Positions 54,243 to 64,000 of a DNA stretch of 64,000 bases are shown piece by piece. The first letter of the stretch is position 1; each line of letters starts with the position of its first letter. Both the position numbers and the translations under genes were made by a program. This stretch comes from Alphaproteobacteria bacterium (GTDB lineage: Bacteria; Myxococcota_A; UBA796; UBA2385). The notes below the pieces were generated by a model. The model did not search any database. It saw only the letters and a program-made list of their open reading frames with translations, and was not told where the DNA came from. The stretch is taken from NCBI GenBank assembly GCA_020632755.1, contig JACKEY010000012.1, forward strand, positions 62,001-126,000. Direction: 5' to 3'.

Positions 54243-54713
54243 ATGTCCCGCCCCCCTTCCGCTGAGAGCTCCGGCGCGTCCTCGCGCCTCGTCGACGCCG
54301 CCATGGGCCTGTACGCCCGGGCGACCGCGTCCGCGGGACAGCTGCGCGAGCGGGCGACGGCCACCTGGGCCCACGTCGCCGACGTCGTGCCGCGCAACGC
54401 GCCCCGCCACATGGTCGGGCTGGACAGCCACCACACCGGGCACGTCGAGCTTCCCCTGTTCGCCCGGTACGCCATGGTCGGCATGCTGCTGGTCGTCTGC
54501 CTGCTGGTGAACGCCTGGAGCCGCATCGACATCCGGCAGACCTCGCTGGCCGTCTACGACGCCGAGGTCGAGCTGCAGCGCGCCCGGGCCGAGAACGCGC
54601 GGCTGCGGCTCGAGCTCGCCTCGCTGCAGGACCCGGCCGCCCTCTCCGTCGCCGCCGAGCAGCTCGAGCTCGCCTCCGACGTCGCCATCGTCGACGTGCC
54701 CCGCCACCACTGA
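54243..54713 (+). CDS. ftsL: Cell-division protein FtsL-like
   Basis: A 156-residue bitopic protein: a long cytoplasmic N-terminus (about 75 residues), one membrane helix (about 77-95; YAMVGMLLVVCLLVNAW), then a coiled-coil periplasmic segment (YDAEVELQRARAENARLRLE). Sequence is weakly conserved, but topology, length of the coiled coil and position between rsmH and ftsI identify it. It bridges FtsB/FtsQ to FtsWI. The spacer before it is pyrimidine-rich but ends in GGAGG. Confidence 0.85.
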   Translation: MSRPPSAESSGASSRLVDAAMGLYARATASAGQLRERATATWAHVADVVPRNAPRHMVGLDSHHTGHVELPLFARYAMVGMLLVVCLLVNAWSRIDIRQTSLAVYDAEVELQRARAENARLRLELASLQDPAALSVAAEQLELASDVAIVDVPRHH

Positions 54714-54750
54714 TCCTCCTCCTCCGCTCCTCCCTCCCCCTCCCCCGCTC
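54714..54750 (+). other. Pyrimidine-only leader of ftsI
   Basis: A 37-base spacer that is nearly all C and T, with no Shine-Dalgarno before the ftsI ATG. Similar tracts precede murE and mraY. Initiation may rely on ribosomal protein S1 or coupling. Confidence 0.6.
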
Positions 54751-56922
54751 ATGTCCCGCCCTCCCCGCAACGGCCCCAAGACCCGCAAGGACGGCCCCGC
54801 CGCCTCGCGCGGTCACCAGGCGCGCAACCAGGTGCCCCGCCCCGACACGCGGTCGACCGTGGGTCTGCGCACGCCCGGGCTGGCCGGCCTGGCCGACAAG
54901 CTGCGGCTGCGGCCCGGTGGGCGGCGCGAGCCGGACGGCCTGGTGCGCGCCCGGTCCACGACCCGGCTGGCCTTCGTCGGGATGATGGTGCTGTTCGGCT
55001 ACATCGCCGTCGCGGCCCAGTCGGCGTGGATCATGCTGCTGCCCGACGAGCAGCTCGAGGACACGGCCGCCGCCCAGTTCGAGAGCGCCGTCCAGGACCG
55101 CGGCGTGCGCGGCGACATCCTGGACCGCGACGGCCGGGTGCTGGCGAGCACGGTCGAGCTGGCGGCCGTGCACATCGACCCCGCGCTGCTCAGCGAAGAC
55201 GGCGCCCGGCGCCTGGCCCGCACGCTGGCCCCCGCCCTGGGCGAAGACGCCGACGAGATGGCCAGCCGGCTGCTGGTCCCCGGTCGCCGCGACGTGCGGC
55301 TGGCCGACGGACTGACCCCCGTCCAGGTCGCCGAGCTCAAGGCCCTCGTGCACGACGACGCCGAGCTCAAGCACAGCCTGTTCATCCGCAAGGATCCGCA
55401 CCGGTTCTACCCGGGACGCGGGGACGGCACGGCCCTGCTGGGCGTGGTCGGCGCGACCGAGGTCGGCCTGGCCGGGCTCGAGCGGGTGCTCGACGATCAG
55501 CTCGGCGGCGACGTCGTGAAGTATGTGCGCTGGCGGGATCGCAAGGGCCGCCGCGTCACCCTGGACCGCCCCGAAGCGCGGCCCGGCAACGACGTGACGC
55601 TGACCATCGACGCCCGCATCCAGCGCGTGACGGAAGCGGCCCTGGTCCGCGCCTGGCAGAGCACCGAGGCTGCCGGCGCCTATGCCGTCGTCATGGACGT
55701 CGAGACCGGCGACATCCTGGCCATGGCCACCGTGCCGGGGCTGAACCCCAACGACGGCGCCAGCCTCGAGATGGGGCTGCTCAAGAACCGCTCCGTCATG
55801 GACGCCATCGAGCCCGGCTCGGTCTTCAAGCCCTTCGTGGCCGCCGCGGCGCTCGAGGACGGCATGATCACCGAGCACACGGTGCTCAACTGCGAGAAGG
55901 GCGCCTGGGTCGTCGGTCGCAAGCGCATCACCGACGAGCACCCCATCGGCGAAGCCACCGTCGGCGAGGTCATCAAGTACAGCTCGAACATCTGTGCGGC
56001 GAAGATTGCGCTGGAGCTGGGCCCCGAGAAGACCCTGGGTGCCCTGTCGGGCTTCGGCTTCGGCCGTGAGACCGGCCTGGGGCTGCCCGGCGAGACCCGC
56101 GGCCTGCTGCGCGATCCCGAGAGCATCCGCCGCATCGAGCTGGCCACCACCGCCTACGGCTACGGCGCCAGCGCCAGTGCGGTGCAGCTCGCGGCCGCCA
56201 TCGGGACGCTGGGCAACCACGGTGTGCGCATGAAGCCGCGGCTGGTGGCCGAGGTGCGCAACGCCAACGGCGACCTGGAGCGGCGGAACCCGGTCGAGGA
56301 GGACCGCCGCGTCGTCAGCGCCAAGACCGCCGACATGGTCGTCGAGATGATGGAGGCCGTCACCCGCAAGGGCGGCACCGGCACCAAGGCCGCCGTGCCC
56401 GGCTACCGGGTCGCCGGCAAGACCGGCACCGCCAAGAAGCTGGTGGACGGCAACTACGGCAGCCGCGAGCGCATCGGCTCCTTCGTCGGGCTCATCCCCG
56501 CCGATGAACCCAAGCTCGCCATCGCCGTCGTCGTGGACGGCCCGACCGTCGGTCCCCGGTTCGGTGGCTGGACCGCCGGCCCCGCCTTCAAGGAGATCGC
56601 CCAGGACAGCCTGCGCATCCTGGGCGTGCCCCCCGACCCGGTCCTGCTGGCCGAGGCCGAGGGCCGCGATCCCCTCGAGCCCGTCGACGAACCCGTCGCC
56701 CTGCCCGCCGTGCCCGCCGTGGCCCCGGCGGTGACCTGGACGGCCGACGGGCGCCTCCGCACCCCCGATCTCTCCGGTCTCTCCCTGCGCGACGCCCTGG
56801 GCGTCGTGGAAGGCACCGGGCTGGCCCTGCAGGTCAGCGGCTCCGGCCGCGTCACGACCCAGCAGCCCGGTCCCGGGACCGTGCTCGACCCGGGCGCTTC
56901 CCTGGAAGTCGCCCTGCGCTGA
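54751..56922 (+). CDS. ftsI: Peptidoglycan transpeptidase FtsI (PBP3) with PASTA domain
   Basis: A 723-residue class B penicillin-binding protein. A basic cytoplasmic tail of about 75 residues precedes one membrane helix (about 75-95), then the dimerisation domain (RGDILDRDGRVLAS). The transpeptidase motifs are SVFK (Ser near 356), SSN (near 411) and KTGTAKK (near 556). A C-terminal PASTA domain (about 663-723; DLSGLSLRDALGVVEGTGL) is present, more common in Gram-positives and in Myxococcota than in gamma-proteobacteria. It forms septal crosslinks with FtsW. Confidence 0.96.
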   Translation: MSRPPRNGPKTRKDGPAASRGHQARNQVPRPDTRSTVGLRTPGLAGLADKLRLRPGGRREPDGLVRARSTTRLAFVGMMVLFGYIAVAAQSAWIMLLPDEQLEDTAAAQFESAVQDRGVRGDILDRDGRVLASTVELAAVHIDPALLSEDGARRLARTLAPALGEDADEMASRLLVPGRRDVRLADGLTPVQVAELKALVHDDAELKHSLFIRKDPHRFYPGRGDGTALLGVVGATEVGLAGLERVLDDQLGGDVVKYVRWRDRKGRRVTLDRPEARPGNDVTLTIDARIQRVTEAALVRAWQSTEAAGAYAVVMDVETGDILAMATVPGLNPNDGASLEMGLLKNRSVMDAIEPGSVFKPFVAAAALEDGMITEHTVLNCEKGAWVVGRKRITDEHPIGEATVGEVIKYSSNICAAKIALELGPEKTLGALSGFGFGRETGLGLPGETRGLLRDPESIRRIELATTAYGYGASASAVQLAAAIGTLGNHGVRMKPRLVAEVRNANGDLERRNPVEEDRRVVSAKTADMVVEMMEAVTRKGGTGTKAAVPGYRVAGKTGTAKKLVDGNYGSRERIGSFVGLIPADEPKLAIAVVVDGPTVGPRFGGWTAGPAFKEIAQDSLRILGVPPDPVLLAEAEGRDPLEPVDEPVALPAVPAVAPAVTWTADGRLRTPDLSGLSLRDALGVVEGTGLALQVSGSGRVTTQQPGPGTVLDPGASLEVALR

Positions 56923-57557
56923 GCCCCTCGCTCCCCGCTCTTTCACAACCTCGTGTACGTCGGCGTCGTCGCCCGTCCCTTCCGCTCCCGCGCGGGGGGT
57001 GGGTCGGCGCCACCCCCTCGGAGCCGGTCCCCGATCCCCTCGGCGGACCCCGGGTCTTGCACGGCGCGCCCCTCCACCGGCGGTCCTCTCCCCCCTCGGC
57101 CCTGGCCTCTCGTCGCTCCCCGCGACCTCCAGTGCCTCCCGCCCGCTCGCCGCAGCCTCCCAGCTCCGCACCCGCTGCCCCTGCTCTCGCTGGGCGTCCT
57201 CGCCCCTCGCGCACCGCGGTCCCCCTCCCTTTCCCTTCCAGGGGCCCGGCGGCGGCGCCGACGTCACTTGTGATCCCCATCCGCCCCGCGCCTGCGGGGT
57301 GGCCAGGGGCCGACTGGAGCTCCACCCCGGTCGACCCCGCCAGGACCTCGGTCCTGGTTCCCCTGCGCTCCTGTTCCCACGGGGGCCGCCCGTCTCACCG
57401 TTCGCTGCATCGAACCTCCCCGGTGTAGCGTCGTCTCCATCCCCTCCGAGCCGGTTCCGAGCCGGCAGCTGCGGGTAGCGGAGGGAGGAGTTCCCCCCTC
57501 CTCCCTCCGCATCCCCGCAGCGCTCCTCCCCGCCCGTCCTTCCCCGCCGAGCCCGCC
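56923..57557 (+). other. Long pyrimidine-rich spacer, ftsI-murE
   Basis: A 635-base spacer inside the dcw cluster with no gene of merit; frames on both strands translate to Pro/Arg/Ser-rich nonsense. The plus strand is strongly C/T-biased for long stretches and continues C/T-rich to the murE start without a Shine-Dalgarno. A hairpin at 57340-57357 could end the ftsI transcript. It presumably also holds a promoter for murE. Confidence 0.55.
57340..57357 (+). terminator. Terminator-like hairpin after ftsI
   Basis: CCAGGAC, a CTCG loop and GTCCTGG form a 7-bp perfect hairpin followed by TTCCCC, 417 bases past the ftsI stop. Confidence 0.45.
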
Positions 57558-59062
57558 ATGCTGCTCTCCCAGCTCGTCCGCCACCTCGACGCCGTCACCG
57601 TCGACGGAGACCTCGACCGGGAGATCGGCCGGGTCGTGCACGACTCTCGGCAGGCCGCGCCGGGCGACCTGTTCGTCGCGATCCGCGGCGGCGCCGTCGA
57701 CGGCCGGGACTTCGTGCCCGGACTGGACGTGGCCGCCGTGCTGGCCGACGGCGACGTCGACGCCGACGAAGGCGTCACCGTGCTGACCGTCAAGGACGCC
57801 CGCCTGGGGCTGGCCCAGGCCGCCGCCGCGGTGGCCGGCTGGCCCAGCCGCCGCCTGCCCGTCGTGGGCATCACGGGCACCAACGGCAAGACGACCACCA
57901 GCCTGATGATCGAGGCCATCGCCACCGCCGCGGGCTGGCCCGCCGGCGTCATCGGCACCACCGGGCACCGCATCGGCGGTCAGCCGGTCCCCGCGACCCA
58001 CACCACGCCCGAAGCCCCCGTCTTGCAGGGCCTGCTGGCCCGCATGGTGGACGAGGGCTGCAAGCTCGCGGCGATGGAGGTCAGCAGCATCGGCCTGGCC
58101 CAGCGGCGCGTCGACGCCATCCGCTTCCAGGTCGCGGCCTTCACCAGCTTCTCCCAGGACCACCTGGACTTCCACGGCACCATGGAGGCCTACCTGGCCG
58201 CCAAGCTGCGGCTGTTCTCGGACCTGCTGGCCCGCGACGGCGTCGCCGTGGTCGCCGCCGGCGACCCGATGGCGCCACGGTTCATCGACGCCGCCGGCCC
58301 GCGCCGGGTCTGGCGCTACGGTCGGGTCGGGGACGGAAACCCCGACGGCATCGAGGTCTCCGCGACCGACGTCGTGCTGGGGGCCGAAGGGGCGAGCGCG
58401 CACGTGACGACGCCGGAAGGCGAAGGGGACCTCGTGCTGCCGATGGTGGGCGCCCACAACCTGGACAACGCCCTGGCCGCCATCGCATGCGCCGTCGCCG
58501 TCGGCATCCCGCTGGGGCGCTGCCTGGACGCGCTGGCCGCCCTGCCGCCGGTGCGCGGACGGCTCGAGCGGGTCCCCGACCCCCACGAAGCCCGCAGCGT
58601 GCTGGTCGACTACGCCCACAGCCCCGACGCCCTGGCCCACGCCATCGCCGCCGCGCGGACCCTGCGGCCCAAGCAGCTGCTGGTGGTGTTCGGCTGCGGA
58701 GGAGACCGCGACCGCGGCAAGCGACCGGGCATGGGCCAGGTGGCCGCGGTCGGCGCCACCCGGGCGTGGATCACCAGCGACAACCCGCGCAGCGAGGACC
58801 CGCAGCAGATCGCCGACGAGGTGCTGATGGGCGTGCCCGAGTTCGCCCGGGACGACGTGGTGGTCGAGCTCGACCGGGCCATGGCCATCCGCGAAGCCAT
58901 CGCCGCGGCGACCTGGGGCGACGTGGTGCTGATCGCCGGCAAGGGCCACGAGACCGAGCAGGTCGCCGGGGGCCGCAGCGTGCCCTTCGACGACCGGGCC
59001 GTCGCGGCCGAGGCGCTGGCCGACTGCCTGCCGGCGGTGCCGACCGAGCTGCTGGAGCCGGT

Positions 59063-59066
<4 letters not shown>
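57558..59066 (+). CDS. murE: UDP-MurNAc-tripeptide synthetase (meso-DAP-adding)
   Basis: A 502-residue Mur ligase: N-terminal UDP-binding VVHDSRQAAPGDLFVAI, ATP loop GITGTNGKTTT (about 105-115), MEVSSIGLAQRRVD, the H-bearing DHLDFHGTM and C-terminal DYAHSPDAL. DNPR (about 408-411) is the family's meso-diaminopimelate specificity motif, so the peptidoglycan is DAP-type. It overlaps murF by four bases. Starts at ATG 57558 after a C/T-rich leader. Confidence 0.97.
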
Positions 59067-60463
<1,397 letters not shown>

Positions 60464-60549
60464 TCCCCTCTCGCGGCCCCTCCTCTCCCCGGGGCCCGAA
60501 CCTCCTCCGCTCTCCCTCCCTCCACCGCTTCCTTCCCCGCGATCCCGCG
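60464..60549 (+). other. Pyrimidine-rich leader of mraY
   Basis: An 86-base spacer with dense C/T content and no Shine-Dalgarno before mraY. Confidence 0.55.
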
Positions 60550-61659
60550 ATGCTCTACCACCTGCTGGTCCCGCTCGCCGACGAGCACCAGTTCTTCAAC
60601 CTGTTCCGGTACATCAGCTTCCGGACGGCGTGGGGACTCGTGACGGCGCTGGCCATCGCCTACGTGCTCTACCCGCGGTTCATCGTCTGGATGCGCCAGC
60701 AGAAGATGAACCAGATCATCCGCGCGGAAGGCCCCCAGTCGCACATCGAGAACAAGGTCGGCACCCCGACCATGGGCGGCGTGGTCATGCTGATCGGCAT
60801 CACGGTCAGCACGCTGCTGTGGGCGCGGCTCGACCAGCCGGTCGTCTGGATGGCCCTGTCCATCCTGCTGGTGCACGGGCTCATCGGCTTCATCGACGAC
60901 TGGAAGAAGGTGATGCAGAAGTCCAGCGACGGCCTGGCCGGGCGCTGGAAGCTGGTCGGCCAGTTCGGCAGCGGCGCCGTCGTGCTGGGCGCGGCCTACC
61001 ACTTCGGCATCCTGCAGCCCGATCTGCACCTGCCCTTCGTCAAGGACTGGGTCATCCGGTTCGACGAGCTGGTCCCGGCCGCCCCGTGGCTGGGTTGGAT
61101 CTACGTGTTCTTCGGCATGTTCGTCATCAGCAGCTTCAGCAACGCGGTCAACCTGACCGACGGGCTGGACGGCCTGGCCATCGGCCCGGTCATGACCTCG
61201 GCCGGCACCCTGGCCGTGCTGGCCTACATCGCCGGTAACGCCAACCTGTCGACCTACCTGTTCGTGCCCGGCATCGAGGGCGCCGGCGAGCTCACGGTGT
61301 TCTGCGCGGCCATCGTCGGCGCCGGGCTCGCCTTCCTGTGGTTCAACGCCTACCCCGCACAGATCTTCATGGGCGACGTGGGCAGCCTGGCGCTGGGCGG
61401 CGCGCTCGGTGTGCTCGGCGTCATCACCAAGCATGAGGTCCTGCTCGCGCTGGTCGGCGGCGTCTTCGTGCTCGAGAACGTCAGCGTGCTGCTGCAGGTC
61501 GCGAGCTTCAAGCTGACCGGCAAGCGCATCTTCAAGATGGCCCCGCTGCACCACCACTACGAGAAGCTCGGGTGGAGCGAGCCCAAGATCATCGTGCGGT
61601 TCTGGATCATCAGCATCCTGCTGGCCCTGGTGGCCCTGACCACGCTGAAGGTGCGCTGA
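60550..61659 (+). CDS. mraY: Phospho-MurNAc-pentapeptide translocase
   Basis: A 369-residue polytopic membrane enzyme (about ten helices). It has the KVGTPTMGG motif, the catalytic Asp pair in GFIDDWKKV (about 114-117), NLTDGLDGLA (about 202-211), MGDVGSLALGG and the cytoplasmic HHHYEKLGW (about 333-341). It transfers phospho-MurNAc-pentapeptide to undecaprenyl phosphate, making lipid I. Its stop overlaps the murD start by one base (TGATG). Confidence 0.97.
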   Translation: MLYHLLVPLADEHQFFNLFRYISFRTAWGLVTALAIAYVLYPRFIVWMRQQKMNQIIRAEGPQSHIENKVGTPTMGGVVMLIGITVSTLLWARLDQPVVWMALSILLVHGLIGFIDDWKKVMQKSSDGLAGRWKLVGQFGSGAVVLGAAYHFGILQPDLHLPFVKDWVIRFDELVPAAPWLGWIYVFFGMFVISSFSNAVNLTDGLDGLAIGPVMTSAGTLAVLAYIAGNANLSTYLFVPGIEGAGELTVFCAAIVGAGLAFLWFNAYPAQIFMGDVGSLALGGALGVLGVITKHEVLLALVGGVFVLENVSVLLQVASFKLTGKRIFKMAPLHHHYEKLGWSEPKIIVRFWIISILLALVALTTLKVR

Positions 61660-63008
61660 TGGTCGAAGAAGCCGCCAGCACCGCCGTCTCCGCCCTGCGC
61701 CCGGACGCCCTGGCCGGCCGCGCCGTGCTGGTCGTCGGCATGGCCCGCTCGGGGCGGGCCGCCGCCGCGCTGGCCCACGCCCTGGGCGCGTCGGTCACGA
61801 CGACCGATCTGCGCGAGGTCGACCCGGTCCCGGGCTGCCGCGCGGTGCACGGGCGCCACGACGAAGCCGACTTCCTGGGCGCCGACCTGGTGATCGTGTC
61901 GCCGGGGGTGCCGGCGCGGGCGCCGCTGCTGCGGGCGGCCGTGGACGCCGGCGTGACCGTCGTCGGAGAGCTGGGCTGGGCGGCGGGCCTGCTGGCGGAC
62001 CTGCCCACCGCGGCGGTCACCGGCACGAACGGCAAGTCCAGCACGGTGCACTTCCTGGGGCGGCTGCTGGCCGCGGCCGGCCGGCGCCCCTTCGTCGGCG
62101 GCAACCTGGGCACGCCGCTGTCCACCCTGGCGCTGGCGCGGCTGCGCGGCGAGCAGGCCGACGTGGACTGCCTGGTGCTGGAAGTCAGCAGCTACCAGCT
62201 CGAGCTGCCCGGCGACCTGCGCCCCGCGGCCGCGGCCGTGCTCAACCTGACGCCGGACCACCTGGCGCGCCACGGCGACATGGCCGGCTACGCGGCGGCC
62301 AAGCGGGTGCTGGTGGAGCGCACCGACGTCGCCTGGCTCGCCGCCGACGGCGGGTGGGTCGAGGGCATGGCCGCGGGGCCGAGGGCGGGCGAGGTCCGCT
62401 GGCTCGGTCGCCAGCCCGGCGTGACGTGGACGGAGGAGGCGCTGACCTTCGCCGACGAGGCGACCGTCGGGCTGACCGGCCTGTCGGTGCTCGGTCCGCA
62501 CAACCGCGCCAACGTGGCCGCGGCCTGCGCGCTGGCGCGTGCGCTCGGTGTGGACGCTGCCGACCTCGACCCGAGCGTGCTCACCGCCCTTCCGCACCGG
62601 CTGCAGGTCGTGGCCGAGCGCGACGGCCGGCGGTGGATCGACGACAGCAAGGCCACCAACGTGGACGCCGCCCTGGTCGGCATCCGCGGAGTGCCCGGCC
62701 CCCAGATCGTGCTGCTGGGCGGCCAAGGCAAGGACGGCGCCGACTACGGGGCGCTGCTCCCCGCCCTGGACCGCGCCCGCGCCGTCGTGTGCTTCGGTGC
62801 GAGCGGCCCCGAGATCCACGCCGCCGTCGGCGGGATCCTGGCTGAGTCGCTGGCCGAAGCCGTCGACCTGGCGCGCATCCTCGCCCTGCCGGGCGACAGC
62901 ATCCTGCTCTCGCCCGCCTGCGCGAGCTTCGACGAATTCTCCGACTTCGAGGCCCGCGGCCGCGCCTTCGCCGCGTGGGCCGCACAGACCCCCGGGGGTC
63001 CAAAGTGA
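61659..63008 (+). CDS. murD: UDP-MurNAc-L-Ala:D-Glu ligase
   Basis: A 449-residue Mur ligase: Rossmann start VLVVGMARSGRAAA, ATP loop VTGTNGKSSTV (about 119-129), GGNLGTPLS, LEVSSYQLE, LTPDHLARHG and C-terminal WIDDSKATN. It adds D-Glu to UDP-MurNAc-L-Ala. ATG 61659 is chosen over the in-frame extension into mraY. It overlaps ftsW by four bases. Confidence 0.97.
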   Translation: MVEEAASTAVSALRPDALAGRAVLVVGMARSGRAAAALAHALGASVTTTDLREVDPVPGCRAVHGRHDEADFLGADLVIVSPGVPARAPLLRAAVDAGVTVVGELGWAAGLLADLPTAAVTGTNGKSSTVHFLGRLLAAAGRRPFVGGNLGTPLSTLALARLRGEQADVDCLVLEVSSYQLELPGDLRPAAAAVLNLTPDHLARHGDMAGYAAAKRVLVERTDVAWLAADGGWVEGMAAGPRAGEVRWLGRQPGVTWTEEALTFADEATVGLTGLSVLGPHNRANVAAACALARALGVDAADLDPSVLTALPHRLQVVAERDGRRWIDDSKATNVDAALVGIRGVPGPQIVLLGGQGKDGADYGALLPALDRARAVVCFGASGPEIHAAVGGILAESLAEAVDLARILALPGDSILLSPACASFDEFSDFEARGRAFAAWAAQTPGGPK

Positions 63009-64000
63009 ACCGCCGCCTGGACCTGTGGCTGATGGCCACCGTCGCGGCCCTGATCGGCATCGGCCTGGTCATGGTCTTCTCCGCCAGTGCCGTCGTCGCG
63101 GGCGACGGCGGAGACCCGACGCACTTCTTCACCCGCCAGGGCATCGCCGTGGTCATGGGGCTGGTGCTCTGCGCCGTCACCGCCGTGACGCCGCTGGCCA
63201 CCATCCGCCGCTGGCGCCTGGCCGCCTATGTCGCCTGTGGCGTCGCGCTGCTGCTGGTCTTCGTGCCAGGCATCCAGCACAAGGCCAACGGCGCGGCCCG
63301 CTGGCTGGGCTTCGGCAGCCTGCACATCCAGCCGTCCGAGTTCACCAAGATCGTCGTGCTGGTCTACCTGGCCGACTTCCTGGACCGCTGGCGTGGCTAC
63401 CTGGGAGAACCCAAGGTGCTGCTGCGCGCCGTCGTGATCCCGGTGCCGGCGCTGCTCCTCATCCTGCCCGAGCCGGACTTCGGCACGACCGCCATCCTGG
63501 CCGGCCTGTGCGGCATCATGCTGTTCGTCGCCGGCATGCGGCTCACCCACATCGGCGCCCTGGCCGGTGTCGGCGCCGCCGTCGGCGTGCCCGTGATGAT
63601 CGCGGAGGCCTACCGCATCGAGCGGCTGACCAGCTTCCGCGACCCGTGGGCCGTGGCGGACGGCGCCGGCTACCACACCATCCAGAGCTGGGTGGCCATG
63701 CACAGCGGCGGCTGGTTCGGCCAGGGGCTGGGCAACTCGATGGCCAAGCTCTACTTCCTGCCGGAACCGTGGACCGACTACATCGGCGCCGTCATCGCCG
63801 AGGAGCTCGGCTGGCTGCGGCTGATGGCCATCGTCCTGCTGTTCGCCGTGCTGGTGTGGCGCGGCCTGACCATCGCCCGCAACGCGCGCGATCCCTTCGG
63901 CATGTTCCTGGCCAGCACGCTCACCGCGATGATCGGCCTGAACGCCTTCTTCAACCTGGCCGTCATCATGGGCCTGGTGCCGCCCAAGGGCCTGGTGCTG
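63005..64000 (+). CDS. ftsW: Peptidoglycan glycosyltransferase FtsW (cut by window end)
   Basis: At least 332 residues of a SEDS-family polytopic membrane protein with no stop before the window ends. Motifs seen: VFSASAVVAGD, ARWLGFGSLHIQPSEFTKI, LPEPDFGTTAIL (catalytic Asp) and HTIQSWVAMHSGGWFGQGLG, then DYIGAVIAEELGW. It polymerises septal glycan with FtsI. The GTG start at 63005 overlaps murD. Remaining C-terminus lies beyond the window. Confidence 0.96.
   Translation, partial: MNRRLDLWLMATVAALIGIGLVMVFSASAVVAGDGGDPTHFFTRQGIAVVMGLVLCAVTAVTPLATIRRWRLAAYVACGVALLLVFVPGIQHKANGAARWLGFGSLHIQPSEFTKIVVLVYLADFLDRWRGYLGEPKVLLRAVVIPVPALLLILPEPDFGTTAILAGLCGIMLFVAGMRLTHIGALAGVGAAVGVPVMIAEAYRIERLTSFRDPWAVADGAGYHTIQSWVAMHSGGWFGQGLGNSMAKLYFLPEPWTDYIGAVIAEELGWLRLMAIVLLFAVLVWRGLTIARNARDPFGMFLASTLTAMIGLNAFFNLAVIMGLVPPKGLVL

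Noticed and set aside
57057..57478. Small genes in the ftsI-murE spacer
   Set aside because: All frames give Pro/Arg/Ser-rich translations with no start-site support.

Overview
The window is about 64 kb of very GC-rich DNA with tightly packed genes. It most likely comes from a member of the Myxococcota (old Deltaproteobacteria). Evidence for this is the many lipoproteins whose mature N-termini carry Thr-Asp repeats, MopE-type putative metal-binding repeats, TSP3 repeats, a MYXO-CTERM-like C-terminal tail, sigma-54-type promoter elements and a meso-DAP-type murE. No rRNA gene, complete tRNA gene, CRISPR array or insertion sequence was seen.

Left part (1-12,300). Eight co-directional genes whose ends overlap or nearly touch (15-6971) encode a P-loop protein, a glycosyltransferase-like protein, a protein of propeller-like composition, an extended-SDR sugar epimerase, a CobM/CbiF-like tetrapyrrole methylase, a SLOG-fold protein, a SAM methyltransferase and a NodB-type deacetylase. 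This looks like an accessory glycan or glycoconjugate pathway. Accessory genes follow: a PLD-like/zinc-ribbon protein, two hypotheticals, an excisionase-like HTH protein and a tyrosine integrase. The integrase lies just inside a 3' tRNA fragment (12268-12295), which I read as the right attachment site of an integrated island extending leftwards.

Middle (12,300-38,400). Two hypotheticals are followed by housekeeping and envelope genes: a YebC-family regulator, a 2Fe-2S ferredoxin, a membrane sulfatase, argF, mvaB, a double-FHA protein, a HEAT protein, an outer-membrane barrel, a CbpA-like J protein, several lipoproteins with hydrolase domains, a LOG protein, an AlkA-like glycosylase, comM/yifB, a DUF3006-like protein, recA and a TruC-like pseudouridine synthase. 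Embedded here (28194-28820) is a lipoprotein peroxiredoxin whose peroxidatic Cys codon is an in-frame TGA. A strong hairpin follows the TGA at once, so this is a probable selenoprotein.

Right-middle (38,400-52,150). A dihydroorotase-like protein lacking the family's metal ligands diverges from an alpha/beta-hydrolase-like protein lacking the nucleophile Ser. Next come a candidate sigma-54-driven small RNA, then an operon of an alkyl-DHAP-synthase-like flavoprotein, an Fe-S protein and a lipid kinase (possibly ether-lipid metabolism). After these lie HU, a ribA gene with an elaborately folded leader, a large MopE-like lipoprotein with a MYXO-CTERM tail, and the VKOR/DsbA-prmA-rsmE operon with smpB.

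Right end (52,650-64,000). A dcw cluster in canonical order: mraZ-rsmH-ftsL-ftsI-murE-murF-mraY-murD-ftsW (ftsW is cut by the window end). MraZ-type 10-bp-spaced boxes lie in front of it. Several of its spacers are pure pyrimidine tracts with no Shine-Dalgarno.
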